From: Streptococcus orisasini
GTDB lineage: Bacteria; Bacillota; Bacilli; Lactobacillales; Streptococcaceae
Direction: 5' to 3'
NCBI RefSeq assembly: GCF_001431045.1
Contig: NZ_BCLE01000017.1
Span: forward strand, 1 to 64,000
Length of the DNA: 64,000 nucleotides
Part shown: positions 7,760 to 16,435 of the stretch, piece after piece
Position numbering within the stretch: the stretch's first letter is position 1
How the letters are laid out: each line of letters opens with the position of its first letter
Translations under genes and position numbers: made by a program
Notes under the pieces: generated by a model
Seen by the model: the letters and a program-made list of their open reading frames with translations, nothing else
Database searches by the model: none
Told to the model about the DNA's origin: nothing

Positions 7760-8530
7760 ATGAGATATCCAGCAGGTCGTATTCCGTTTGAATACGAACG
7801 TGAAGATTTGGCAAAAGTTGTAAAAACAGTTATGGATCGCCGTGACACCAATATTGTTGGAGGAAATATCAGTATTCGTGTGACAGATGAAGAAGGAAAA
7901 GAATACTATGTGATGACTCCGACAATGATGTCTGAAGCTTATTTGGGCCATTTAACAGCCGATCAAATTTTAGTCATTGAACCGCATACGCGAAAAGTCC
8001 TTTCAGGTAATGGCAAGGTTACGCGCGAAATTAATATGCACGAAGCGATTTACGATGCTAACCCAGATATTAAATGTGTATTCCATTCACACGCTGATCA
8101 ATCAATGTTTTGGGCCACCACTGGACTAAATATGCCAAATCTGACAGAAGCAACCCAAAAATTAAAAGAAATTCGTACATTAAACTGGCACCCCATGTGT
8201 TCTGAAGAACTAGCAGAATATGTTGCTGAAGAAATTAAAAAAATTGGTGATAAAGCTCTTCGAAATGGTTTCTTATTGAACTCCCACGGAACCTTATTTA
8301 CATCTGGTGGAAAAGACATGGATCCCATTACAGCTCTGCATAAATCTCTAGCAGATGTTGATATCACAGAATGGAATTCTAAAGTAGCCTATGAACAAAC
8401 TGTTTTACAGCGCGAAGGTGCACTGGATGGTTACTATTCAGAAGGTGTCAAAATTGGGACATGGGAAGATGTCAAAGCTGGCAAAGCTTTGTACAATACA
8501 GTAACTGTTCAAAACAAGAATGGGGATTAG
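7760..8530 (+). CDS. Class II aldolase/adducin-family protein
   Basis: A 256-residue zinc-dependent aldolase of the FucA/RhaD/AraD superfamily. Visible signatures are GGNISIRV (phosphate-binding loop), an acidic residue in MHEAIY, the zinc-binding pair in VFHSHADQSM, and a further metal-binding histidine in LLNSHGTLF. Relatives cleave ketose 1-phosphates to dihydroxyacetone phosphate and an aldehyde, or epimerise pentulose 5-phosphates. The ribosome binding site is gaaaggtgg. As last gene of the PTS operon it probably cleaves the phosphorylated sugar, directly or after the PfkB kinase acts. The substrate is undetermined. Confidence 0.85.
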   Translation: MRYPAGRIPFEYEREDLAKVVKTVMDRRDTNIVGGNISIRVTDEEGKEYYVMTPTMMSEAYLGHLTADQILVIEPHTRKVLSGNGKVTREINMHEAIYDANPDIKCVFHSHADQSMFWATTGLNMPNLTEATQKLKEIRTLNWHPMCSEELAEYVAEEIKKIGDKALRNGFLLNSHGTLFTSGGKDMDPITALHKSLADVDITEWNSKVAYEQTVLQREGALDGYYSEGVKIGTWEDVKAGKALYNTVTVQNKNGD

Positions 8531-8566
8531 TACTAAGACCCTTTAACCTTTAATTTATTGCTAACT

Positions 8567-8607
8567 AAAACCGATGATCTCTTATTTGAGATTATCGGTT
8601 TTAACTT
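8567..8607. terminator. Bidirectional intrinsic terminator
   Basis: A 15-bp stem (aaaaccgatgatctc with gagattatcggtttt, one G-T wobble) and a six-base loop lie between converging genes. T-rich sequence follows on the plus strand, with a shorter T-run on the minus strand. Confidence 0.85.
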
Positions 8608-8617
8608 CTTATTTAAC

Positions 8618-9400
8618 TTATACTTCCGGCTTGATAAAGAAGCGCTCTTCATCGATAGGAATAATTTTTACGTGATTGTCATAGAAGTCTGACAGAACTT
8701 CCTGAGTGATAATGTCTTCTTTTTTGCCCTGAGCAATAATTCTTCCTTTCTTCAAGAGAAGAATGTGATCCATGGTACTGGTGATTTCCTCAGCATGGTG
8801 GGTGACATACAAGATCAAAGGAGAATGCGGAAGTTTGGCAATTTTATCAACCTGCGTAAGCAGTTTTTCTCTGGCAAAGAGGTCAAGTCCGCTCGTTGCC
8901 TCATCTAAAATGATAATTTCAGGATCTTCCATTAAACTTCTGGCAATCAAGAGGAGTTGTTTTTCACCTTGTGATAGGCCAGCATAGGAACGGCCTATAA
9001 GATGCTCTCCGCCAATTGCTCTCAGCATATGGCGCGCCTCATCTAATTCCTTATCGCCGTAAGCCTTATAAAGAATGCTGGATTTGTATTTTCCAGTCAG
9101 GACAATTTTTTCAGCCAACATATTTTTGGGCAGACGCTCAGCAATAAAGGATCCGACAACACCAATTTTAGTCCGCATGTTAGGGATGTTTCCCTGTCCG
9201 AATTTGGTGCCCAAAACCTCAACCTGACCTTCTGAAGACCAATACTCAGCCATAATTAATTTCAGCAGGGTCGTTTTGCCAGAACCGTTAAGTCCTAAAA
9301 TAGCCCAATTCTCTCCCTTATGGACTTGCCAGTTCAGATTGTCCAGAAGAATTTTTCCTTGCCTTTTCAGAGTTACATGTTCTAGTGAAATAAGTGCCAT
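8618..9400 (-). CDS. ABC transporter ATP-binding protein (YlmA/ModF-like), orphan
   Basis: A 260-residue ABC ATPase. Walker A is GLNGSGKTT near residues 36-44, the signature is GLSQGEKQ and Walker B is IIILDEATSG. A histidine switch follows in YVTHHAEE. No permease or binding protein lies beside it, so the partner is elsewhere or it serves a non-transport role. The sequence resembles the stand-alone YlmA-type ATPases of Firmicutes. It is divergent from the AI-2E-family gene and shares a short intergenic region with it. Confidence 0.85.
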   Translation of the reverse strand: MALISLEHVTLKRQGKILLDNLNWQVHKGENWAILGLNGSGKTTLLKLIMAEYWSSEGQVEVLGTKFGQGNIPNMRTKIGVVGSFIAERLPKNMLAEKIVLTGKYKSSILYKAYGDKELDEARHMLRAIGGEHLIGRSYAGLSQGEKQLLLIARSLMEDPEIIILDEATSGLDLFAREKLLTQVDKIAKLPHSPLILYVTHHAEEITSTMDHILLLKKGRIIAQGKKEDIITQEVLSDFYDNHVKIIPIDEERFFIKPEV

Positions 9401-9448
9401 CTTTTACCCCTTTGTCGCTTAATTGTTATTTATTATAACACAAAAATG

Positions 9449-9457
9449 TGGTAAAAT
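9449..9457 (+). promoter_or_regulatory. Extended -10 promoter of the AI-2E-family gene
   Basis: TG-G-TAAAAT, 20 bases before the start codon. No good -35 is seen, as expected for an extended -10. Confidence 0.6.
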
Positions 9458-9476
9458 AAGCGCAAAAGGAGGGGTT

Positions 9477-10571
9477 ATGTTTAAGAATAACAAGTTATTT
9501 TTTTGGACAGTAGAAATTTTGCTGCTAACCTTGATTCTGTTTACTTGGCGGCAGATGGGGAGCATCCTTAGTCCTTTTTTCAGCGTTGCTAAGACCTTTT
9601 TGATGCCTTTTTTGCTGGGTGGCTTTCTTTATTATCTTACTGACCCTGCTGTTACTTTCTTAGAAAAGCATTTTAAGGTGAAGCGGATTTGGGGAATTGT
9701 CATTATCTTTGCGGCCTTAATTTCCTTACTGATCTTCTCGATTACCAGCCTGATTCCTAATTTAATTAATCAGCTGACGGATTTGATATCGGCTAGCCAG
9801 AATATCTATGTAGGTCTGCAGGATTTAGTTAATGAATGGAAGGATAATCCGGCTTTTAAAAATATTGATATTAATGCCCTTTTGAAACAATTCAACCTGT
9901 CTTATGTGGATATTTTGAAAAATGTTCTTAACAGCGTGACGGTTAGTGTGTCCAGCATTGTTTCTATGATTACAAATACCGTCATGATATTGATTATTAC
10001 ACCGGTTATCTTATTTTATTTGCTAAAGGATGGCGAAGGACTGCTGCCCATGCTGGAGCGTTCTGTTTTGAAGAATGATACTCATAATATCAGTCAACTC
10101 TTAGGACAGATGAATAAGACCATTGCCCGTTATATTAGCGGTGTGGCAATTGACGCGGCCTTTATTTTTGTTTTTGCTCTGATTGGCTATAAAGTTATGG
10201 GAGTCCAGTATGCTTTCTTATTTGCTCTGGTCGCTGGGATTACGAATGTTGTGCCTTATGTCGGTCCTTATCTGGGGTTGACCCCAGTAGTTTTAGCCTA
10301 TATCGCCAGCGATCCTAAAAAAATGGTTATCGCCATTATCTATATTATGACCTTGCAGCAGATTGACGGAAATATTGTTTATCCGCGTGTTGTTGGCAGT
10401 GCCATGAAAATTCATCCCTTGACCATTATGGTGCTTTTGGTCTTGGGAAGTAATATTGCAGGACTTGTCGGCATGTTAGTTGCGGTACCGGCTTACGCTA
10501 TTATTAAGGAAATTGTAAAATTCATTGCCGGTGTTTATGAGTATCACAAGAAAAATAAAATTGTGTTATAA
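9477..10571 (+). CDS. AI-2E family transporter (YdiK/PerM-like)
   Basis: A 364-residue membrane protein of the AI-2E/PerM superfamily with about seven to eight hydrophobic segments. Typical features are the N-terminal SPFFSVAKTFLMPFLLGG region and the C-terminal TNVVPYVGPYLG and HPLTIMVLLVLG motifs. Members export small molecules or ions (AI-2, Na+/H+), but most streptococcal ones are uncharacterised. ATG 9477 is preceded by aaaggagggg; the frame extends 18 codons upstream but would read through the promoter. The next gene's promoter overlaps its stop codon. Confidence 0.87.
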   Translation: MFKNNKLFFWTVEILLLTLILFTWRQMGSILSPFFSVAKTFLMPFLLGGFLYYLTDPAVTFLEKHFKVKRIWGIVIIFAALISLLIFSITSLIPNLINQLTDLISASQNIYVGLQDLVNEWKDNPAFKNIDINALLKQFNLSYVDILKNVLNSVTVSVSSIVSMITNTVMILIITPVILFYLLKDGEGLLPMLERSVLKNDTHNISQLLGQMNKTIARYISGVAIDAAFIFVFALIGYKVMGVQYAFLFALVAGITNVVPYVGPYLGLTPVVLAYIASDPKKMVIAIIYIMTLQQIDGNIVYPRVVGSAMKIHPLTIMVLLVLGSNIAGLVGMLVAVPAYAIIKEIVKFIAGVYEYHKKNKIVL

Positions 10572-10572
10572 T
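10564..10572 (+). promoter_or_regulatory. Extended -10 promoter of the CBS/CorC gene
   Basis: TG-T-TATAAT overlaps the last codons of the preceding gene, 37 bases before the ATG. Confidence 0.65.
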
Positions 10573-10608
10573 AGACTGACTATATATCATTTAGGAGAGA
10601 AATAACGA

Positions 10609-11946
10609 ATGGAAGACCCTAGTAGTCAATCCTTGATCTTACAGTTTTTATTACTGCTTATTTTAACGCTTTGCAATGCCTTTTTCTCGGCTACAGAAAT
10701 GGCTCTGGTGTCTTTAAACCGGGCACGTGTTGAACAAAAGGCTGAGGATGGTGAAAAGAAATACATCCGTCTCTTGAGAGTTTTAGAAAAACCAAATCAT
10801 TTTCTATCAACTATTCAGGTCGGGATAACACTCATTACCCTCTTATCTGGGGCAAGTTTAGCAGATTCTCTGGGACGTGAGATTGCCACTTGGTTTGGTA
10901 ATTCTGCAACAGCACGAACCGCAGGCAGTGTTATTGCGCTTGCTTTCTTGACTTATATTTCGATTGTCTTGGGAGAGCTCTATCCTAAACGCATTGCCCT
11001 GAATCTCAAGGACAGTCTGGCGGTGTATTCAGCTCCGATTATCATTTTTCTTGGAAAACTTGTCAGTCCTTTTGTCTGGCTTCTTTCGGCTTCAACCAAT
11101 CTGCTGAGTTACATCACTCCAATGACCTTTGATGATGCGGATGAAAAAATGACGCGTGATGAAATCGAATATATGCTGACAAACAGTGAAGAGACTCTGG
11201 ATGCTGATGAAATTGAAATGCTGCAGGGTGTCTTTTCCCTCGATGAGCTGATGGCGCGTGAAGTTATGGTTCCTAGAACTGATGCCTTCATGGTGGATAT
11301 CAATGACGATACCAGTGACATTATTCAATCTATTTTGAATGAGAGATTTTCCCGTATTCCTGTTTATGATGGGGATAAAGATAAGATTATTGGTTTAATT
11401 CATACAAAGAGGCTCTTAGATGCTGGTTTTAAAGAAGGATTTGACCATATTAATCTTCGCAAGATCTTACAGGAACCGCTTTTTGTGCCAGAGACTATTT
11501 TTGTCAATGACCTTTTGGCGGCTCTTAGAAACACTCAAAATCAAATGGCCATTCTATTGGATGAATACGGCGGTGTGGCAGGTCTTGTAACGCTGGAAGA
11601 TCTTTTGGAAGAAATTGTCGGTGAAATCGATGACGAGACGGACAAGGCTGCGGTCTCTGTCCGCGAGATTGCCGACAATACTTATATCGTTCTTGGAACG
11701 ATGACGCTTAATGATTTCAATGAATATTTTGAAACAGACCTTGAAAGCGATGATGTTGATACTATTGCCGGCTTTTACCTGACCGGTGTTGGAACAATTC
11801 CAAGCCAGGATGAGAAAGAGCATTTCAGTGTTGACAGCAATAATAAGCACTTGGAGCTAATCAACGATAAGGTTAAAGACGGACGTATCACTAAGCTTAA
11901 ATTGCTGGTGACAGAAATTGAAGAAAAAGAAGATGAAAAAGACTGA
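10609..11946 (+). CDS. Hemolysin-family CNNM/CorC protein (DUF21-CBS-CorC)
   Basis: A 445-residue membrane protein. An N-terminal DUF21 domain of three to four helices (residues about 8-180) is followed by a CBS pair (about 200-330; REVMVPRTDAFMVD, GLIHTKRLL) and a C-terminal CorC/HlyC domain (about 350-430). Relatives such as MpfA and YhdP act in magnesium efflux. The old name hemolysin does not describe a proven function. The ribosome binding site is ggagaga. The terminator stem starts inside its last codons. The role as a Mg2+ transporter is inferred from the family. Confidence 0.88.
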   Translation: MEDPSSQSLILQFLLLLILTLCNAFFSATEMALVSLNRARVEQKAEDGEKKYIRLLRVLEKPNHFLSTIQVGITLITLLSGASLADSLGREIATWFGNSATARTAGSVIALAFLTYISIVLGELYPKRIALNLKDSLAVYSAPIIIFLGKLVSPFVWLLSASTNLLSYITPMTFDDADEKMTRDEIEYMLTNSEETLDADEIEMLQGVFSLDELMAREVMVPRTDAFMVDINDDTSDIIQSILNERFSRIPVYDGDKDKIIGLIHTKRLLDAGFKEGFDHINLRKILQEPLFVPETIFVNDLLAALRNTQNQMAILLDEYGGVAGLVTLEDLLEEIVGEIDDETDKAAVSVREIADNTYIVLGTMTLNDFNEYFETDLESDDVDTIAGFYLTGVGTIPSQDEKEHFSVDSNNKHLELINDKVKDGRITKLKLLVTEIEEKEDEKD

Positions 11947-11966
11947 ACAGAATGTTAGTCTTTTTT
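11936..11966 (+). terminator. Intrinsic terminator overlapping a stop codon
   Basis: aaaagact pairs with agtctttt, ending in a T-run. The left arm includes the final codons and the first base of the stop codon of the CBS/CorC gene. Confidence 0.75.
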
Positions 11967-11976
11967 GTGCTTAAAG

Positions 11977-11985
11977 TGTTATAAT
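11977..11985 (+). promoter_or_regulatory. Extended -10 promoter of pflA
   Basis: A perfect TG-T-TATAAT 34 bases before the pflA start, just after the upstream terminator. Confidence 0.75.
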
Positions 11986-12018
11986 GAAATAAGAAAAACG
12001 TTTACAGGAAAGAAAATT

Positions 12019-12810
12019 ATGACAGAAGAAATTGATTACAGGAAGGTAACCGGACTTGTTAATTCCACAGAATCTTTTGGTTCCGTAGATGGTCCTGGCG
12101 TGCGCTTTGTTGTCTTTATGCAGGGTTGCCAAATGCGGTGCCAGTACTGCCACAATCCGGATACTTGGGCACTGAAAAATGACAGGGCAACAGAGCGAAC
12201 AGCAGAAGATGTTTTAGAGGAAGCTCTGCGTTTCAAAGGATTTTGGGGCGATAAGGGAGGCATCACTGTTTCTGGCGGTGAAGCAACGCTGCAAATTGAT
12301 TTTTTGATTGCTCTTTTTACCTTGGCTAAGGAAAAGGGCATTCATACAACTCTAGATACCTGTGCACTTACTTTCAGAAATACGCCTACCTATTTGGAAA
12401 AATACAATAAGCTGATGGCAGTTACAGATTTAGTGCTGCTGGATATTAAAGAAATCAATCCGGCTCAGCATAAAATTGTTACCGGCCACGGCAATAAAAA
12501 CATTCTGGACTGCGCCCGTTATCTGTCTGATATCGGCAAACCTGTTTGGATTCGTCATGTTTTAGTGCCTGGACTGACAGACCGCGATGAGGATTTGATT
12601 AAATTGGGTGAATTTGTCAAGACCTTGAAAAATGTTGAACGTTTTGAAGTACTTCCTTATCACACTATGGGAATTTTTAAGTGGCATGAACTGGGAATTC
12701 CTTATTCTCTGGAAGATGTAAAACCGCCTACACCTGACCGTGTACGCAATGCCAAAGAACTCATGCACACAGAAACATACGAGGAATACAAGCGCAGAAT
12801 TAATGTCTAA
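12019..12810 (+). CDS. pflA: Pyruvate formate-lyase activating enzyme
   Basis: A 263-residue radical SAM enzyme that installs the glycyl radical on pyruvate formate-lyase in anaerobic cells. The CX3CX2C cluster is C37, C41 and C44 (CQMRCQYC). SVDGPGVRFVVFMQG before it and the GGEA-type SAM-binding segment (TVSGGEATLQ) are diagnostic. ATG 12019 follows aggaaagaa; the longer frame would read through the promoter. No pfl gene is beside it, which is usual in streptococci. The protein supports mixed-acid fermentation. Confidence 0.95.
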   Translation: MTEEIDYRKVTGLVNSTESFGSVDGPGVRFVVFMQGCQMRCQYCHNPDTWALKNDRATERTAEDVLEEALRFKGFWGDKGGITVSGGEATLQIDFLIALFTLAKEKGIHTTLDTCALTFRNTPTYLEKYNKLMAVTDLVLLDIKEINPAQHKIVTGHGNKNILDCARYLSDIGKPVWIRHVLVPGLTDRDEDLIKLGEFVKTLKNVERFEVLPYHTMGIFKWHELGIPYSLEDVKPPTPDRVRNAKELMHTETYEEYKRRINV

Positions 12811-12878
12811 GATCCTAAGCGGTGACAGATTGCAAAGGCAGCTACTCTAATGTTTTTGTTCTTATAACTGATTATAGA

Positions 12879-12908
12879 AGGCCGAAATGAATGTTTTCGG
12901 TCTTTTTT
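12879..12908 (+). terminator. Intrinsic terminator after pflA
   Basis: ggccgaaa pairs with ttttcggtc, followed by a run of six T. Confidence 0.85.
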
Positions 12909-12979
12909 GTTGCTTAAAAACTGTTCTTTAAATTCTTAAAAATTCGGCTAAAGCTTCTTTTGCTTAATGGCATCAAATT

Positions 12980-12988
12980 TGGTAAAAT
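12980..12988 (+). promoter_or_regulatory. Extended -10 promoter of ppaC
   Basis: TG-G-TAAAAT 29 bases upstream of the ppaC ATG. Confidence 0.65.
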
Positions 12989-13017
12989 GAGATGAAAAAT
13001 AAAAACGAGGTAATGTT

Positions 13018-13950
13018 ATGTCTAAAATTTTAGTTTTTGGTCACCAAAATCCAGATTCAGATGCTATTGGATCATCAGTTGCATATGCTCATTTAAAAGC
13101 TCAGCTTGGTGTTAATGCTGAAGCTGTTGCTCTGGGAGAACCTAACGAAGAAACAGCTTTTGTGCTGGATTATTTTGGCCTTGAAGCACCGCGTGTTGTT
13201 ACTTCTGCTAAAGCAGAAGGTGCTGAACAAGTTATCCTAACTGACCATAATGAGTTTCAGCAGTCAATTGCTGACATTCGTGATGTTGAAGTGATTGAAG
13301 TGGTTGACCATCACCGTGTCGCTAATTTTGAAACGGCAAATCCTCTTTATATGCGTTTAGAACCCGTCGGATCTGCTTCATCAATCGTTTATCGTCTCTA
13401 TAAGGAAAACGGCCTAGCTATTCCAAAAGAAATTGCAGGATTAATGCTGTCAGGTCTGATTTCAGATACGCTTTTGCTGAAATCGCCAACGACTCATGCT
13501 TCTGATCCAGCAGTTGCTGAAGATTTGGCTAAAATTGCTGGCGTTGATTTACAAGAATATGGCTTGGCTATGCTTAAGGCTGGTACTAATTTGGCTAGCA
13601 AATCAGCTGCAGAGCTTATTGATATCGATGCCAAAACATTTGAACTTAAGGGCAATCAAGTTCGTGTGGCTCAAGTAAACACTGTTGATATCAACGATGT
13701 TTTAGAACGTCAATCTGAAATTGAAGAAGCAATTCAAGCTTCACAAGCAGCCAACGGTTACTCAGATTTTGTCTTGATGATTACAGATATTTTAAATTCG
13801 AACTCAGAAATTTTGGCTTTGGGCAGCAATACTGATAAGGTTGAAGCAGCTTTCAACTTCAAACTTGAAAACAACCATGCCTTTCTTAAAGGTGCTGTTT
13901 CACGTAAGAAACAAGTGGTGCCTCAGCTGACGGAAAGCTTTAACGCCTAA
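13018..13950 (+). CDS. ppaC: Manganese-dependent inorganic pyrophosphatase
   Basis: A 310-residue family II pyrophosphatase that hydrolyses PPi in the cytoplasm. The DHH-superfamily metal motifs are present: [14 protein letters not shown] near residues 6-19, an LTDHNE segment near 75 and VVDHH near 97-101. The C-terminal DHHA2 domain ends with a [12 protein letters not shown] motif. Length and order match streptococcal PpaC. A purine-rich ribosome binding site (cgaggtaatg) precedes the ATG. It is monocistronic between terminators. Confidence 0.96.
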   Translation: MSKILVFGHQNPDSDAIGSSVAYAHLKAQLGVNAEAVALGEPNEETAFVLDYFGLEAPRVVTSAKAEGAEQVILTDHNEFQQSIADIRDVEVIEVVDHHRVANFETANPLYMRLEPVGSASSIVYRLYKENGLAIPKEIAGLMLSGLISDTLLLKSPTTHASDPAVAEDLAKIAGVDLQEYGLAMLKAGTNLASKSAAELIDIDAKTFELKGNQVRVAQVNTVDINDVLERQSEIEEAIQASQAANGYSDFVLMITDILNSNSEILALGSNTDKVEAAFNFKLENNHAFLKGAVSRKKQVVPQLTESFNA

Positions 13951-13966
13951 GATAATCAATAAACAA

Positions 13967-14212
13967 GGAAGAGGTTGAGACAAAAGTTCTCAGCCTTATT
14001 TATTTGGTCAATTTTATTTGCTAGGCGCAGTGGTTGGTTGGATATCCTTATCCCTTGCTATACAAATGATAGTTCCAACAGTCTGGGGAACTGTTGGAGG
14101 ATATCCAATTCTATGAACGTTAGTTCATGTCAATCCCTAACCAACTTTGCAGAGGTGGGATAGAAATCAAATTCTTCGAATTATTGATTTCTATCCACTC
14201 TCTTTTTTTGCT
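13967..14212. repeat. Hairpin-rich dispersed intergenic element (copy R1)
   Basis: The 315-base gap between ppaC and the next gene is filled by nested inverted repeats: ttggatatcc (14037-14046) with ggatatccaa (14099-14108), ccaacag with ctgttgg inside it, and ggatagaaatcaa with ttgatttctatcc followed by a T-run (about 14158-14205). Short blocks such as gcagtggttgg recur at 18441. It looks like a diverged relative of R2 and R3. No ORF is credible. Confidence 0.6.
13969..14003 (+). terminator. Probable ppaC terminator hairpin (left edge of repeat R1)
   Basis: ggttgaga pairs with tctcagcc around a short loop, followed by ttatttatttgg. It also resembles the gaggctggacaa start of the repeat at 18336. 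Confidence 0.6.
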
Positions 14213-14228
14213 GTAAAAACAATGGTTT

Positions 14229-14256
14229 CTGTCAATGCCTTATTTTATGATACAAT
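14229..14256 (+). promoter_or_regulatory. Promoter placed for a nearly leaderless mRNA
   Basis: -35 CTGTCA (14229-14234), a 16-bp spacer and extended -10 TGA-TACAAT (14248-14256). The expected start point is about 14263-14266, at the ATG. Confidence 0.6.
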
Positions 14257-14265
14257 AGAGCTATT

Positions 14266-14781
14266 ATGAAAATTCAACATTTGCAAAGCGGTGATTTGTT
14301 TTTTACAGCCGATCAGTCTGATATGGCTCAGGCGATTAAAGCAACAACAGGGCGCTACAATCATGTTGCTGTTTATTTGGATGGTCAGGTTTACCATGCA
14401 AGAGGAGAAGACGGGGTTATCAAACAAGATTTGGCAGCATTTTTGGCAGATAAAAATCAAAAGGTTTTTGTCTACCGCTATCCGCAGATTGACAGTCAGG
14501 CTGTCCTTGCGGAGGCTGAAAAACACTTGGGTAAGCCCTACAATGCAAGCTTTTATCCAGGGGAACAGAGCTTTTATTGCTCTCAGTATATTGCTGCTAT
14601 TCTGCCCATTTTTGATACTATTCCTATGCAGTTTGGCGATGATGAAAAGGCTGTTTCGGATTTTTGGCAGGCCTATTATGATGATTTGGGGCTGGCTGTG
14701 CCTTTAAATCAAGCGGGAACCAATCCCAGTCAGCTGGCCCAGTCCAAGCACTTAGTTTATTTAGGAGAACTGGATGATTAA
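14266..14781 (+). CDS. YiiX/YebB-like papain-fold cysteine hydrolase
   Basis: A 171-residue protein of the permuted NlpC/P60-papain-like group. The histidine in YNHVAVYLDG and the cysteine in FYCSQYIAAIL are the likely catalytic pair; the start (LQSGDLFFTADQSD) is typical of YiiX-type enzymes. No signal peptide is seen, so it appears cytoplasmic. Substrates of the family are poorly known. There is no ribosome binding site before the ATG, and the promoter lies only nine bases away, suggesting leaderless translation. It overlaps the next gene by eight bases. Confidence 0.8.
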   Translation: MKIQHLQSGDLFFTADQSDMAQAIKATTGRYNHVAVYLDGQVYHARGEDGVIKQDLAAFLADKNQKVFVYRYPQIDSQAVLAEAEKHLGKPYNASFYPGEQSFYCSQYIAAILPIFDTIPMQFGDDEKAVSDFWQAYYDDLGLAVPLNQAGTNPSQLAQSKHLVYLGELDD

Positions 14782-15424
14782 AATTTACAATGGTAGCAAA
14801 TTAATGCGCCAGCCATTTTTTACAGACCTTATCAATTATCTGCAGCTTCATGATGATGTCACTTTGCGACAGATTAAGAAGGACTTTGCTGCAGTTAAGA
14901 ATTTAGAGCGTTCGATTGAAGACTATGTTCAGGCGGGTTATATTTTGCGTGAAAATAAGCGTTACAGCAATGCTTTTGAACTGTTAAAAAATCTTGACGG
15001 TCTAACATTGGACAGTCAGATTTTTGTAGATGACCAGTCGTCCATTTATCAGGATTTACTGACTTTAACTTTTGAAACCTGTCTGTCCAATCAGACAAAC
15101 AAGGCGCTTATTGTTGAGAAAACAAGTATTAGCAGGGATTCACTGACCTTATCTAATTACTTTTTTAAACTTCAAGAAAATCTGCCTCTGTCAAGAAAAC
15201 AAGAGACTCTCTATCGTTTGTTGGGGGATGTCAATCCCGAATACGCCCTCAAATACATGACCAGCTTTCTTTTGAAATTTGGCCGCAAGGAGGAAGTTGC
15301 CCAAAGACGTCCTGATATTTTTGTGCAGGCTCTGGATTTGCTGGGTTATATTGAAAAAAATGCTGAGGACAAGTACCAACTGAAGATGACTTTTAATAAG
15401 GACAGCCTGACCTTCACATCATAA
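14774..15424 (+). CDS. DUF1803-like streptococcal protein, unknown function
   Basis: A 216-residue soluble protein without signal or membrane segment. The first 80 residues (MIKIYNGSKLMRQPFFTDLI...) look helical and resemble the DUF1803 family of streptococci, judged from memory. The start overlaps the upstream hydrolase gene in a coupled arrangement, with taggagaac as ribosome binding site. The segment DVTLRQIKKDF may be a helix-turn-helix-like stretch. Function is not known and I do not propose one. Confidence 0.75.
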   Translation: MIKIYNGSKLMRQPFFTDLINYLQLHDDVTLRQIKKDFAAVKNLERSIEDYVQAGYILRENKRYSNAFELLKNLDGLTLDSQIFVDDQSSIYQDLLTLTFETCLSNQTNKALIVEKTSISRDSLTLSNYFFKLQENLPLSRKQETLYRLLGDVNPEYALKYMTSFLLKFGRKEEVAQRRPDIFVQALDLLGYIEKNAEDKYQLKMTFNKDSLTFTS

Positions 15425-15445
15425 AGATTTTGACAGATAGGAAAA

Positions 15446-16372
15446 ATGAAATTAGAAAGATTACTGGCTATTTTGTCCCTACTTTCAGAAAGAGATAAGG
15501 TAACCGCTAAAGAACTGGCAGAGAAATTTGAGGTGTCCAAGCGCACGATTTACCGGGACTTGGACAGTCTTAATCAAGCGGGAATTCCCATTGTTTCTTA
15601 TGCCGGCCGCTGTGGTGGCCTTTCGCTAATGAAAAGCTATAAAATAGACAAACGTATTTTATCAAAAGTAGACATTACAAATCTTGAGAGTGCTTTAAAG
15701 GGTCTGCAAAGTATCAAGCAGCAGCCGGATTTGACTGCTTTGATAGCAAAACTTTTGCCTGAGGAAAAAGATGAGACTTCTCGAGCTAATCATTATATTA
15801 ATTTTTCTTCTTGGTATGCAGACAGTTTTGTTCAAAAGAAGATTGAGATCTTGCAGAAAGCCATTGAAACAAGAAATTGTATTCTGTTAGACTATGTTTC
15901 AAAAACTGGCAGAAGAAAGCGAGAAATTGAGCCGTATCAATTAGTTTTTAAGGATTCGGCTTGGTATTTATATGCTTTTTGCCGAGAACGAGAAGACTTT
16001 CGTCTTTTTAAACTGCAGCGAATGGCCTCACTGACCTTGTTGGAGGACGTGTTTACAAGTCGCTCTTGTCCGCCGTTAACATTTCAAAAGCCAGCTTATT
16101 CTGATTTTTCTTTAGAGCCGATTGAAGGCTATGCCAAGGTTGTTTTAGCTTACAAGCCTGAAGATATCTTTGCTATAACCAAGGTACTGGATGCGTCAAT
16201 ATTAGCTGCTTGTAAAGAGCAGGGCAAGATTGTGTTTTATACTTCAAGTTTGTCTGTCGCCTGTCATTTGGTGTTTCAGCTGCTAACAGCAGTCGAGGTT
16301 TTGGCACCTGTTGAGCTGCAGCAGTTGGTCAAAGAAAAGCTGAAGACAATTGAATCAATGTATAAAAGATGA
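15446..16372 (+). CDS. YafY-type HTH-WYL transcriptional regulator
   Basis: A 308-residue regulator. The N-terminal HTH_11 domain (residues about 5-58; VTAKELAEKFEVSKRTIYRD) binds DNA. A central WYL domain (about 140-210; LLDYVSKTGRR, WYLYAFCRER) likely senses a ligand such as a nucleotide, and a WCX-like C-terminus follows. It may be the third gene of a unit with the two genes upstream (21-base gap). Its stop codon sits in the terminator stem. The target genes are unknown; the next gene (DJ-1 family) has its own promoter region. Confidence 0.9.
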   Translation: MKLERLLAILSLLSERDKVTAKELAEKFEVSKRTIYRDLDSLNQAGIPIVSYAGRCGGLSLMKSYKIDKRILSKVDITNLESALKGLQSIKQQPDLTALIAKLLPEEKDETSRANHYINFSSWYADSFVQKKIEILQKAIETRNCILLDYVSKTGRRKREIEPYQLVFKDSAWYLYAFCREREDFRLFKLQRMASLTLLEDVFTSRSCPPLTFQKPAYSDFSLEPIEGYAKVVLAYKPEDIFAITKVLDASILAACKEQGKIVFYTSSLSVACHLVFQLLTAVEVLAPVELQQLVKEKLKTIESMYKR

Positions 16373-16393
16373 CATAAGGCTGTCATCTTTTTT
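16364..16393 (+). terminator. Intrinsic terminator overlapping the regulator's stop codon
   Basis: aaaagatgaca pairs with tgtcatctttt and the T-run continues. The TGA stop lies in the left arm. Confidence 0.85.
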
Positions 16394-16435
16394 GGGTTAT
16401 ACTATAGGCGATAATAGAAGAAAGCAGGCAGAACA

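Noticed and set aside
12000..12016. Possible cre site upstream of pflA (cgtttaca)
   Set aside because: Only part of the palindrome fits the consensus, with mismatches at fixed positions; not strong enough to call.
13975..14163. 62-codon ORF in the R1 repeat
   Set aside because: It is composed of the inverted repeats of R1 and lacks a ribosome binding site.
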